From the NCBI GenBank assembly GCA_002399565.1, contig DHDW01000028.1, positions 65,753-72,996 on the forward strand: a stretch of DNA of 7,244 nucleotides, given 5' to 3'. Positions 1-7,012 of this stretch are shown piece by piece. The position numbers and the translations under genes are program-made. How positions within the stretch are numbered: position 1 is the first letter of the stretch; each line of letters opens with the position of its first letter. The DNA comes from Bacteroidales bacterium UBA4866. GTDB taxonomy: Bacteria > Bacteroidota > Bacteroidia > Bacteroidales > P3. Below the pieces are notes generated by a model. The model had not been told where the DNA came from. It made no database searches and worked only from the letters and a program-made list of their open reading frames with translations.

Positions 1-1386
1 TCAACAACAAAAGAAGAATTAGACCTTCTAAGAAAGAATTTCAATAATCAAAAACCATCTTTCGTGATTAATAATGTAGTAGTTGAGGGAGCAAATCAAG
101 CTCAAAAGCATTATATTGAAGGTTCTTTGTTTTACAATTCTTCGAATGGTAATTTTTCAGAACAGATTAAGAGGAACTATTTCTCATTATGTTTTGATAG
201 AAATATTAAATCTGTTCAACCATACATATATTATAATAACTTTTCTCAATCCTATGTTTTAAATCTAAACGTAAATACTCAAGAGAGTTTTAAAGTAAAA
301 GTAGGAGGTTTGCTTTCATCCAATCCTATTTCTCATTTATATCTCGGAACAGAATATAATTATCTACATCACTATTCATGGCAGCTAAAAACTAATATTT
401 TCTTAGGAAGATATTACACTTCTTTTATGACAGGTATTCGATTAGATAATTCTTCTCATTTTCCATTTTATGCAGAAATAGAGTTTAATGCAAACAAATG
501 GAGATACTATAATTTAAAAACAAACTTCTTTGATTTCTCTCCTCTAAACTATATAGTTCAAAACGAAACAAATATTCAGTTTAATTTGGGAGTTCCAATT
601 GGAGTGAAAGACAAGTTGGTTTTTAATGCAGGCTATGGGCTTGTTGATGATGAGTATTTTAATATAAAGAATACTACCATTTACGATACGGCCGACAATA
701 CAAAATTTCATCATTTTGCTTCAGGTTTAACAAGATGTCTTTACTCTTTGAATGATTTCCAGTTTCCAACATCTGGAATTTTTTCCAAAATACAATTGCA
801 ATATATACATGGAAAAGAGAAATTTAAGCCAGGAAATACTTCCACTATTTCAGATTCAAAAGAGAAGATTCACGGATGGATGCAATTTAGTTTCCGTCAT
901 AAACAATACTTTGACATTACTAAAAATTTTGCATTTGGATTTAATGCAGATGTATTCTATTCTTTTCAAAACCTCTTTTTAAATTATAATTCAACACTTC
1001 TAAATGCTGGAGTTTATGCTCCAACATTGGAGACTTTTACTCAATTCATGCCAGAATATAGGGCTAATCAATATTTGGCATTTGGGACTGAAAACATCTT
1101 TAAGGTAAGTTTTTATAGAATTGATGCTTCGTTTAGATTAAATGGTAATCTTTTTGCACCAATTTCTCGAATAATAACCAAAGACAATAATATTCCTACC
1201 TATTCTACTGAATTTTTTAATAAAATTTATCTAATAATTAGTTCAACATTAGTATTTAATACTCCAATAGGACCCCTGAGCATAATTGCAGGATATCATC
1301 AAAGAGACGATATTAAATCTAATCCATTTACAATATCAGTGAACTTTGGATATGTAATGTTTAACAGAAAAAATATTGACAGATAA
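1..1386 (+). CDS. C-terminal part of a patatin-like phospholipase / BamA-type outer-membrane barrel protein (5' end outside window)
   Basis: The reading frame is open from the first base, so the gene begins before the window. A GTG at 64 is in frame but lies inside the domain and is not a credible start. The visible 461 residues open with a short charged linker. A POTRA-like segment follows (about visible residues 19-95, beginning SFVINNVVVEG and containing RNYFSL). The rest alternates polar and aromatic residues like an outer-membrane beta-barrel, and the last strand (FTISVNFGYVMF) is followed by a five- to seven-residue tail. In Bacteroidota, this POTRA wording and barrel usually follow an N-terminal patatin lipase domain, an arrangement like type Vd secretion proteins (PlpD). 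The catalytic Gly-x-Ser-x-Gly cannot be seen here, so the lipase part is inferred. The alternative is a TamA/BamA-like protein without lipase. It is followed 4 bases later by lolD, suggesting one envelope operon. Confidence 0.72.
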   Translation, partial: STTKEELDLLRKNFNNQKPSFVINNVVVEGANQAQKHYIEGSLFYNSSNGNFSEQIKRNYFSLCFDRNIKSVQPYIYYNNFSQSYVLNLNVNTQESFKVKVGGLLSSNPISHLYLGTEYNYLHHYSWQLKTNIFLGRYYTSFMTGIRLDNSSHFPFYAEIEFNANKWRYYNLKTNFFDFSPLNYIVQNETNIQFNLGVPIGVKDKLVFNAGYGLVDDEYFNIKNTTIYDTADNTKFHHFASGLTRCLYSLNDFQFPTSGIFSKIQLQYIHGKEKFKPGNTSTISDSKEKIHGWMQFSFRHKQYFDITKNFAFGFNADVFYSFQNLFLNYNSTLLNAGVYAPTLETFTQFMPEYRANQYLAFGTENIFKVSFYRIDASFRLNGNLFAPISRIITKDNNIPTYSTEFFNKIYLIISSTLVFNTPIGPLSIIAGYHQRDDIKSNPFTISVNFGYVMFNRKNIDR

Positions 1387-1390
1387 TTAT

Positions 1391-2044
1391 ATGATTGAAG
1401 TTAAAAACCTATATAAATCATTCGGAAATCTTCAAATTCTTAAAGGAATTAATATTGGAATAAATTCATCCGAAATTGTTTCAATAGTTGGAGCTTCTGG
1501 TACAGGAAAAACTACACTTTTACAAATAATTGGAACTTTAAATAAGGCTGATAAAGGAGAGGTTTGGATTCACGGAAAAGAAACTACTAAAATGACAGAA
1601 TCGCAAATTGCAGATTTCAGAAACAAAGAAATTGGTTTTGTTTTTCAGTTTCATCATCTTTTGGCAGAGTTTACCGCAATTGAAAATGCTTGCATTCCTG
1701 CTTTTATAGCAAGAAAAAGTAAGAAAGAATCCATCAAGGAAGCTGAAGGACTTTTTGATATTCTCCAAATTAGAGACAGAATGCACCACAAACCTTCTGA
1801 GTTATCGGGAGGAGAACAGCAAAGAGTTGCAGTTGCAAGGGCTCTTATTAATAAACCTTCAATTATTTTAGCAGATGAACCTTCTGGTAATTTGGATTCT
1901 CAAAATGCTAAAGAACTTCATAGCTTATTTTTCTCCCTAAGAGATTTATATAAACAAACATTTTTAATAGTAACACATAATGAAGAATTAGCTAATATGA
2001 GCGACAGAAAACTTCTTATGAAAGATGGACAAATAATAGAATAA
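1391..2044 (+). CDS. lolD: LolD-type ABC transporter ATP-binding protein (lipoprotein release)
   Basis: A 217-residue ATPase of the LolD/MacB/FtsE family. LolD powers LolCE, which extracts outer-membrane lipoproteins from the inner membrane and hands them to LolA. Visible motifs are Walker A GASGTGKTT (34-42), Q-loop Gln86 in FVFQFHHLL, signature LSGGEQQR (138-145), Walker B IILADEP (158-164) with Glu163 as catalytic base, D-loop NLD (167-169) and H-loop His196. The ATG at 1391 is chosen because family members start MIEVKNLYKSFG. An in-frame TTG at 1376 would overlap the preceding gene and adds only five unconserved residues. The start lies 4 bases after the upstream stop, with no clear Shine-Dalgarno, as is usual in Bacteroidota. 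No LolC/LolE permease gene is adjacent, so the partner must be encoded elsewhere. MacB- or FtsE-like use cannot be fully excluded. Confidence 0.88.
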   Translation: MIEVKNLYKSFGNLQILKGINIGINSSEIVSIVGASGTGKTTLLQIIGTLNKADKGEVWIHGKETTKMTESQIADFRNKEIGFVFQFHHLLAEFTAIENACIPAFIARKSKKESIKEAEGLFDILQIRDRMHHKPSELSGGEQQRVAVARALINKPSIILADEPSGNLDSQNAKELHSLFFSLRDLYKQTFLIVTHNEELANMSDRKLLMKDGQIIE

Positions 2045-2057
2045 AAACCTAAAAAAT

Positions 2058-2798
2058 ATGAAAGAATCGCAGTTGATTTATGGAATTAGACCAGTGGTAG
2101 AAGCTCTTAGAAGTGGAAAAGAAATTGAAAAGATTTTTCTTCAATCTACTTTGCAAGGAAGCCTTTTGCAAGAATTAAAGGAAGAAATTGCAAAAAGAAA
2201 GACAGTAGTTCAATATGTACCTGTTGAAAAGTTAAATAGATTAACCAGAAATAATCATCAAGGAGTGGTTGCTGTTATATCTCTTATTGAATACTATAAT
2301 TTTGAAGAAATAGTAACGCAAATTATTGAAAAAGGTAAGATGCCTTTTCTTCTAATGCTTGATAGGGTCACTGATGTAAGAAATCTTGGGGCAATTGCAA
2401 GGAGTGCTGAATGTGCAGGAGTTGATGCAATAATTGTCCCTCAATATTCTTCTGCTCAAATAAATGAAGATGCAATCAAAACTTCCTCTGGAGCTCTTTT
2501 GAGAATACCAATATGTAGAGAGTTAAACCTCAAAACTACAATAAACCTTGCAAAAGAAATGGGTGTTAATGTCTATTGTGCAACAGAAAAAGGAGGAGAA
2601 ATATACACTCAAGTTCCAATGAAGGAAAGTTTAATGATTGTAATGGGTTCTGAAGATACTGGTGTTTCTCCAGAGATTATTAAATTATGTGATAAAAGAA
2701 TAAAGATTCCAATAAAAGCTAATATTGAATCTCTTAATGTTTCTGTTGCTGCAGGAATTTTAATGTACGAAGTAGTTAGACAAAGAGATTTAATATAA
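2058..2798 (+). CDS. rlmB: 23S rRNA (guanosine-2'-O-)-methyltransferase RlmB, SpoU/TrmH family
   Basis: A 246-residue SPOUT (trefoil-knot) methyltransferase. RlmB uses S-adenosylmethionine to methylate the ribose of G2251 (E. coli numbering) in the peptidyl-transferase P-loop of 23S rRNA. The N-terminal substrate-binding domain (about 1-78) starts with IYGIRPVVEAL and ends in NHQGVVAVIS. The catalytic domain shows motif 1 with Asn109 and the catalytic-type Arg115 (VRNLGAIARSAE), motif 2 VMGSEDTGVSP (195-205) and motif 3 IPIKANIESLNVSVAAG (217-233) with Asn227 and Ser229. Length and motif order match RlmB better than the shorter TrmL. Another TrmH-family rRNA or tRNA target remains possible, since substrate choice is not readable from these motifs. 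The ATG at 2058 follows lolD by 13 bases with only an A-rich leader, so it is very likely co-transcribed. Confidence 0.9.
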   Translation: MKESQLIYGIRPVVEALRSGKEIEKIFLQSTLQGSLLQELKEEIAKRKTVVQYVPVEKLNRLTRNNHQGVVAVISLIEYYNFEEIVTQIIEKGKMPFLLMLDRVTDVRNLGAIARSAECAGVDAIIVPQYSSAQINEDAIKTSSGALLRIPICRELNLKTTINLAKEMGVNVYCATEKGGEIYTQVPMKESLMIVMGSEDTGVSPEIIKLCDKRIKIPIKANIESLNVSVAAGILMYEVVRQRDLI

Positions 2799-2820
2799 AT
2801 TAAACTGTCAAAAAGAGAAA

Positions 2821-4494
2821 ATGAGAAAAAAGAATAAATTCAGAGAAATGATTAACACATTTGCTTCAAAAATAATTATTTGTGGGGCTTTATCTGTTTT
2901 ATTTTTCTCTTGTGCTCAAATAGGTACTCCAAACGGAGGGATATATGATAGGATACCCCCAAAAGCTAAATCTTCAAAACCTCCACATAACTCAACTAAT
3001 TTTAAAGAAAAATCGTTTGAAATAGTATTTGATGAGTATATTAGCACTGAAAATACTTCAGAAGAAATGATTATTTCTCCTCCACTTAAGAATAAACCAG
3101 TAGTTAAGGCTCATTTAAAAACTCTAAAAGTTAGCTGGACAGATACTTTAGAAGAAAATACAACATATATTTTTGATTTTGGAAGTTCAATTATTGATTA
3201 TACAGAAGGAAATAGGTTAAATAATTTTGTTTATAGTTTTTCAACAGGAAAAGTAATTGATACTTTTGAATATAAAGGTAATGTTCTTGAGGCTTATTCT
3301 TTAAGACCTGTTGTAAGAAAATATGTTATGCTTTACAAGGATAAGGAAAGAGATATTGTGTCGAAGTTAAAGCCAAACTATTTAACAAGAACAGATAGCT
3401 CAGGGAACTTTACGTTTCATAATATAGCTCAAGGTAATTATCAAATTCTAGTTCTTGATGATAAGAATCAAAATCTTCTTTATGACCTCGCAGATGAAGC
3501 CATAGCTTTTTCAAATGAAAGGATTGAAGCTGCATTATATACCAATGATACAACTAAGAAAATGCCTGTTAAAACAAATAATATTCTTTATTTCTATGAG
3601 CCTAGGGATACTTCAATCAATCTTTCTTCAAGTAAATTAATATCTCCATACCATATTCAACTTGCTTTTTCTAATCCAACTACTGATAGCTTGAATTTTG
3701 TTTTTAATTATCCAAAACTTATTGGAAAGACAGATAAAAATCTTTTATTGGAATTAAATTCAAAAAAAGATAGTATAGATATTTGGAGTTTAGGGCAAAG
3801 ATTTGATTCAATTAAGTTTTCTGTTACTGATATTGGATTAAAAGAAGATGTTGAGCTTTATCATGTTAAGAGATTAAAAGAAGAATTGAAAGATACTTTT
3901 TCTTTTGTTGTTCCAAAACAAAACTTGCCTTATTTTTCCGAATGTTTATTAGAAATGCCTTTTCCAATAAATAATGATACTCTTTCATTCGATGCTATTA
4001 AGATAAATGGAAAAGACACTACAATAATTAAATGTAAACCATCTTCAACATCTCCTCTTTATATTAATGTAGGGAATAAGTTTGAACAAGGCACCAAACA
4101 ACAAATTAAGATAAGAGAAGGATTGATAAAAAATAAATTAGGTCAAGTAAACGACTCGATTAGTTTCTATTTGACTGTTGATAATGAAATTGATTATGGT
4201 AATTTCTTTTTTAGCATCGATGATTCAATATCACAAAACGATTATATCTTAGTGCTAGAAGATATCCAAGGAAAAGAAATAATGACATCATACGCTAAAA
4301 ATAAAGAAAGAATTTATTTCCTCAATCTAAAAGAAGGAGGATATAAACTCAAAATTATTGTAGATTCAAATAATAATAAGAAATGGGATTATGGTAATTA
4401 TAAATTAAATATTCTTCCAGAGAAAGTATTTTACTATCAAAAGCCAATCAATATAAGAAAGAATTGGGATGTTGAAGAAGTATTTATTCCATAA
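2821..4494 (+). CDS. Ig-like (Big_5-type) domain lipoprotein of unknown function
   Basis: A 557-residue exported lipoprotein. The signal peptide has a basic start (MRKKNKFR), a hydrophobic core (18-29) and a lipobox LFFSC with Cys31 as the lipidated residue. A start at Met10 (base 2848) would also leave a workable signal. The mature protein begins CAQIGTPNGGIYDRIPP, a wording common in Bacteroidota Ig-like proteins. Residues 46-142 resemble a Big_5/SbsA-type Ig-like domain (PP..KS..P ... FSTG). Residues about 148-240 look like a CnaB/carboxypeptidase-regulatory-like beta-sandwich (SSGNFTFHNIAQGNYQILVLDD), and a related element recurs at 495-524. The C-terminus PINIRKNWDVEEVFIP is also family-typical. 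There is no acidic Lys-(Asp/Glu) export tag directly after Cys31, which argues mildly for a periplasm-facing position. It ends the operon and follows rlmB by 22 bases. Its function is unknown; an envelope structural role is only inferred from the neighbours. Confidence 0.85.
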   Translation: MRKKNKFREMINTFASKIIICGALSVLFFSCAQIGTPNGGIYDRIPPKAKSSKPPHNSTNFKEKSFEIVFDEYISTENTSEEMIISPPLKNKPVVKAHLKTLKVSWTDTLEENTTYIFDFGSSIIDYTEGNRLNNFVYSFSTGKVIDTFEYKGNVLEAYSLRPVVRKYVMLYKDKERDIVSKLKPNYLTRTDSSGNFTFHNIAQGNYQILVLDDKNQNLLYDLADEAIAFSNERIEAALYTNDTTKKMPVKTNNILYFYEPRDTSINLSSSKLISPYHIQLAFSNPTTDSLNFVFNYPKLIGKTDKNLLLELNSKKDSIDIWSLGQRFDSIKFSVTDIGLKEDVELYHVKRLKEELKDTFSFVVPKQNLPYFSECLLEMPFPINNDTLSFDAIKINGKDTTIIKCKPSSTSPLYINVGNKFEQGTKQQIKIREGLIKNKLGQVNDSISFYLTVDNEIDYGNFFFSIDDSISQNDYILVLEDIQGKEIMTSYAKNKERIYFLNLKEGGYKLKIIVDSNNNKKWDYGNYKLNILPEKVFYYQKPINIRKNWDVEEVFIP

Positions 4495-4680
4495 TTAACA
4501 TGATTTCAACATAGGGAAATTGCTTATAATCACCCAAAAAAAATATTGTTATTAAAAGGAATATACTGCATATCGGAACAAGTACCATCCTCCGACAAAA
4601 GAAAGTATTTATGTCTTTAGTATTCTGATTATAAATTCAAGCTTGATTGATTGTTAAATAAATAGTAAATGCATAACTCG

Positions 4681-4709
4681 TTGACAAATACTAATTTTTG
4701 TATTGTATT
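4681..4709 (+). promoter_or_regulatory. Possible promoter (TTGACA, 17-base spacer, TGTATT)
   Basis: TTGACA at 4681-4686 is a perfect -35 box, and TGTATT at 4704-4709 matches four of six bases of TATAAT at the ideal 17-base spacing. No gene follows on this strand: the first downstream ATG (4730) is closed at once by TGA. A transcript would run straight into the 4765-4806 hairpin. Bacteroidota vegetative promoters usually follow a different consensus (TAnnTTTG near -7), and AT-rich DNA yields such matches by chance, so confidence is low. Confidence 0.25.
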
Positions 4710-4764
4710 CACCTTATTATATAAGAAAAATGTGAACATTGAGTTTGTATTATTGAAGCAAATA

Positions 4765-4806
4765 AAGCTGTAACTCTATAAAATAATGATTACAGAGTTA
4801 CAGCTT
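4765..4806. terminator. Hairpin with perfect 13-bp stem, probable bidirectional terminator
   Basis: AAGCTGTAACTCT (4765-4777) pairs perfectly with AGAGTTACAGCTT (4794-4806) around a 16-base loop. The tract after the stem is T-rich but broken on both strands (TTATTATT on +, TTTATTT on -). It lies between converging genes, where a two-way terminator is expected. It is 270 bases after the lipoprotein stop, which is far for that gene's terminator, so it could instead end a small transcript from the nearby promoter-like sequence. Confidence 0.6.
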
Positions 4807-4854
4807 ATTATTGGAACTTATATGTGTTGAACAACAATAAAGATATGAATATTA

Positions 4855-4884
4855 TAATAGCAGTCCTTACTAGGGATGCTATTA
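4855..4884 (-). terminator. Hairpin just downstream of the metal ATPase gene, probable terminator
   Basis: ATAGCAGTCCT (4857-4867) pairs with AGGGATGCTAT (4872-4882) around the four-base loop TACT, with one G-A mismatch (4863/4876) and one G-T wobble (4864/4875). Two more A-T pairs extend the stem outward to 4855 and 4884. It begins 20 bases past the ATPase stop codon on the minus strand and is followed there by an AT-rich stretch (TATAATATT) instead of a pure T run. Position and compact shape fit a terminator for the minus-strand unit. Confidence 0.6.
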
Positions 4885-4904
4885 CAATATATTTACATTC
4901 TCTT

Positions 4905-6983
4905 TTATTTCTTCAATATTCTTATAGAATTAAATATAGCTATTAAAGTAACACCAATATCACCAAAAACAGCTTCCCACATCGAAGCAATACCAAATAC
5001 CCCAAGAATAATAAATATTAGTTTTATTCCCATTGCAATTATTATATTTTGCCAAACAATATTTCTTGTGCTATTTGATACATCAATAGCATCAATCACT
5101 TTTGAAGGAGAGTCTGTCATTAAAACAACATCTGCGACCTCAATTGCTGCATCAGAACCAAGAGCACCCATAGCAATACCAATGTCAGCACGAGCAATTA
5201 CAGGAGCGTCATTAATGCCATCACCAACAAATGCAATTTTACCATTATTACTTTTATCAATCATGTTTTCAATATGAGTTACTTTATCTTCTGGCAAAAG
5301 TTCTGCATAGTATTTATCAATATTTAATTTTGTTGCAAAATCTGCTGCAGCTAATTTATTATCGCCTGTGAGCATTACTGTTAGAATATTCTTTGCCTTA
5401 AGTTTTTTTATTGTTTCTATGGCATCATCTTTCAATGTGTCAGAAATAATTATATAACCAGCATAAATATTTTCTATTACAATATGAATAACCGTACCTT
5501 TGACATTACAAAAAGGATGATTAATGTTTTCCTTATGCATCAATTTGTCATTACCGGCAAGAATCGTTTTCCCATCAATAACAGCTTTTATTCCATGACC
5601 AGATATCTCTTCAAACTGATTAATTCTCGAAATATCTATATTTTTTCCAAAAGCATCATAAATTGATTTTGCAATAGGGTGATTTGAATTAGCTTCAGTA
5701 TAAGCAGCATATTCCATTATTTGTTCATTTGTAAAACTATTGAATGTAACGATTTCTGAAACTTTAAATTCACCTTTTGTCAATGTACCAGTCTTGTCAA
5801 ATACCACTGTTTTTACTTGTGTTAGGACATCAAGAAAATTAGAACCCTTAACAAGAATTCCTTTTTTGGATGCACTTCCAATACCACCAAAGTAACCAAG
5901 AGGAATACTTATAACCAAAGCACAAGGACAGGAAACCACCAAAACTACTAAAGCACGATAAATCCAATCACCAAATGTTTGACTTGCAAATAAAATAGGC
6001 GGTAAAACGGCTAATAGCAATGCACCAAAGACAACAACTGGCGTATAGTATTTTGCAAATGTTGTAATAAATTTTTCAGTTTGAGACTTTTTAGAAGACG
6101 CATTTTCAACCATTTCAAGGATTTTTGAAATAGAAGATTCTCTAAAACATTTCGTTACCTTTATTGTTAGAAGTCCATTTTGATTTATCATACCAGATAA
6201 TACAGAATCGTTTTCCTTAACTTTCCGAGGTACACTTTCGCCAGTTAAAGCAGAAGTGTCTAAAAAAGAACTTCCTTCTATTATTTCACCATCTAGAGGT
6301 ATTTTTTCCCCAGCTTTTACAATTATTAAATCTCCAACATTTATATCATCAGGTGAAACAATTTTAACATCGCCATTGATCAATAAATTTGCAAAATTAG
6401 GTTTGATTTCAAGCAATGATTTTATTGACTTACGAGAACGACCAACTGCAATATCTTGAAACAATTCACCTACTACATAAAATAGCATTACAGAAACAGC
6501 TTCAGGCATTGCATCTATTGCAAAAGCTCCTAATGTAGCAATAGTCATTAGAAAATGTTCGTTAAAAATTTGTCCCTTTAATATATTTCTTACAGCCTCA
6601 GCAATCACTTTCCACCCTACAATAATATAAGCTATTACAAATACAAAATATTCCGCAAAATGGAAGGGGGTATTATGTAATGATTTCTCAAATATAATAC
6701 CGATAAGTAAAATTAAAAGAGCAGAAACGACTTTAATAATTGCAGGTCTGTGTTCTGACAATTCACTTACATTATTATCTTTATTATTTTCCAAGACTTC
6801 CACTTTTGGTTCAATTTCTTTAATTTTTGATATAACCTTTTTGATATTATATGTATCTATGGTAAGTGTCAAATTTGCAAAATTAACATTCACAAATTTC
6901 ACTTCTTCCATTTTTCTAATTTTATCTTCGATTTTATTTGCACAGTTGGCACAATCAAGATTTTTAAGTTTATATTTTTCCAT
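4905..6983 (-). CDS. zntA: P1B-type heavy-metal exporting ATPase (zinc/cadmium/lead type)
   Basis: A complete 692-residue P-type ATPase that would pump Zn2+, Cd2+ or Pb2+ out of the cytoplasm. An N-terminal heavy-metal-associated domain (1-60) carries Asp10-Cys11-x-x-Cys14, the DCxxC form usual in zinc pumps. Eight membrane helices are visible: four before the actuator domain (about 82-98, 111-128, 143-158, 161-178), two around the CPC motif (313-333, 341-365) and two at the end (644-664, 670-689). Other motifs are TGES 247-250, Cys352-Pro-Cys354, phosphorylated Asp396 in DKTGTLT, SNHP 433-436, TGDN 539-542 and GDGIND 587-592. Lys654 in TM7 and Asp675 in TM8 (GDIG) match the Zn/Cd/Pb subgroup rather than copper pumps. 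Metal choice within that group cannot be read, so cadA would be an equally good name. It starts 29 bases after the PII-like gene, probably in one transcript. Confidence 0.95.
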   Translation of the reverse strand: MEKYKLKNLDCANCANKIEDKIRKMEEVKFVNVNFANLTLTIDTYNIKKVISKIKEIEPKVEVLENNKDNNVSELSEHRPAIIKVVSALLILLIGIIFEKSLHNTPFHFAEYFVFVIAYIIVGWKVIAEAVRNILKGQIFNEHFLMTIATLGAFAIDAMPEAVSVMLFYVVGELFQDIAVGRSRKSIKSLLEIKPNFANLLINGDVKIVSPDDINVGDLIIVKAGEKIPLDGEIIEGSSFLDTSALTGESVPRKVKENDSVLSGMINQNGLLTIKVTKCFRESSISKILEMVENASSKKSQTEKFITTFAKYYTPVVVFGALLLAVLPPILFASQTFGDWIYRALVVLVVSCPCALVISIPLGYFGGIGSASKKGILVKGSNFLDVLTQVKTVVFDKTGTLTKGEFKVSEIVTFNSFTNEQIMEYAAYTEANSNHPIAKSIYDAFGKNIDISRINQFEEISGHGIKAVIDGKTILAGNDKLMHKENINHPFCNVKGTVIHIVIENIYAGYIIISDTLKDDAIETIKKLKAKNILTVMLTGDNKLAAADFATKLNIDKYYAELLPEDKVTHIENMIDKSNNGKIAFVGDGINDAPVIARADIGIAMGALGSDAAIEVADVVLMTDSPSKVIDAIDVSNSTRNIVWQNIIIAMGIKLIFIILGVFGIASMWEAVFGDIGVTLIAIFNSIRILKK

Positions 6984-7012
6984 TTATTTTATATTTTTCC
7001 AAGTAAAAAAGA

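Larger units (their letters stand above)
4495..4904. other. Intergenic region between convergent transcription units
   Basis: About 410 bases without a supportable protein gene, lying between the stop of the Ig-like lipoprotein gene (+) and the stop of the metal ATPase gene (-). The first part (4495-4680) is AT-rich with many stops in all frames; I see no tRNA, repeat or known RNA in it, and no terminator hairpin right after the lipoprotein gene. The second part holds a promoter-like sequence and two hairpins, listed separately. Confidence 0.8.

Noticed and set aside
64..66. GTG at 64 as the start of the first gene
   Set aside because: The frame is open upstream to base 1 and the GTG lies within the first POTRA-like strand, so the gene is truncated by the window edge.
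1376..1390. TTG at 1376 as start of lolD
   Set aside because: It overlaps the preceding gene and adds five residues not found in the family; the ATG at 1391 gives the usual MIEVKNLYKSFG start.
4533..4616. Protein-like 28-codon open stretch on the minus strand in the intergenic region (contains YFLLSEDGTCSDMQYIPF)
   Set aside because: The wording looks peptide-like, but it is bounded by stops at both ends. Its only ATG is in the middle, and I cannot tie it to a family. It is too short to call a gene or a remnant.
4827..4855. Second promoter-like pair (TTGAAC, 17 bases, TATTAT) on the + strand
   Set aside because: It points straight into the 4855-4884 hairpin with no gene or transcript room beyond, and such matches are common by chance in AT-rich DNA.
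4876..5277. 133-codon + strand frame across the 3' end of the ATPase gene
   Set aside because: It is antisense to the well-supported ATPase, including the GDGIND region and the last two membrane helices, which explains its hydrophobic translation. It is a shadow frame.
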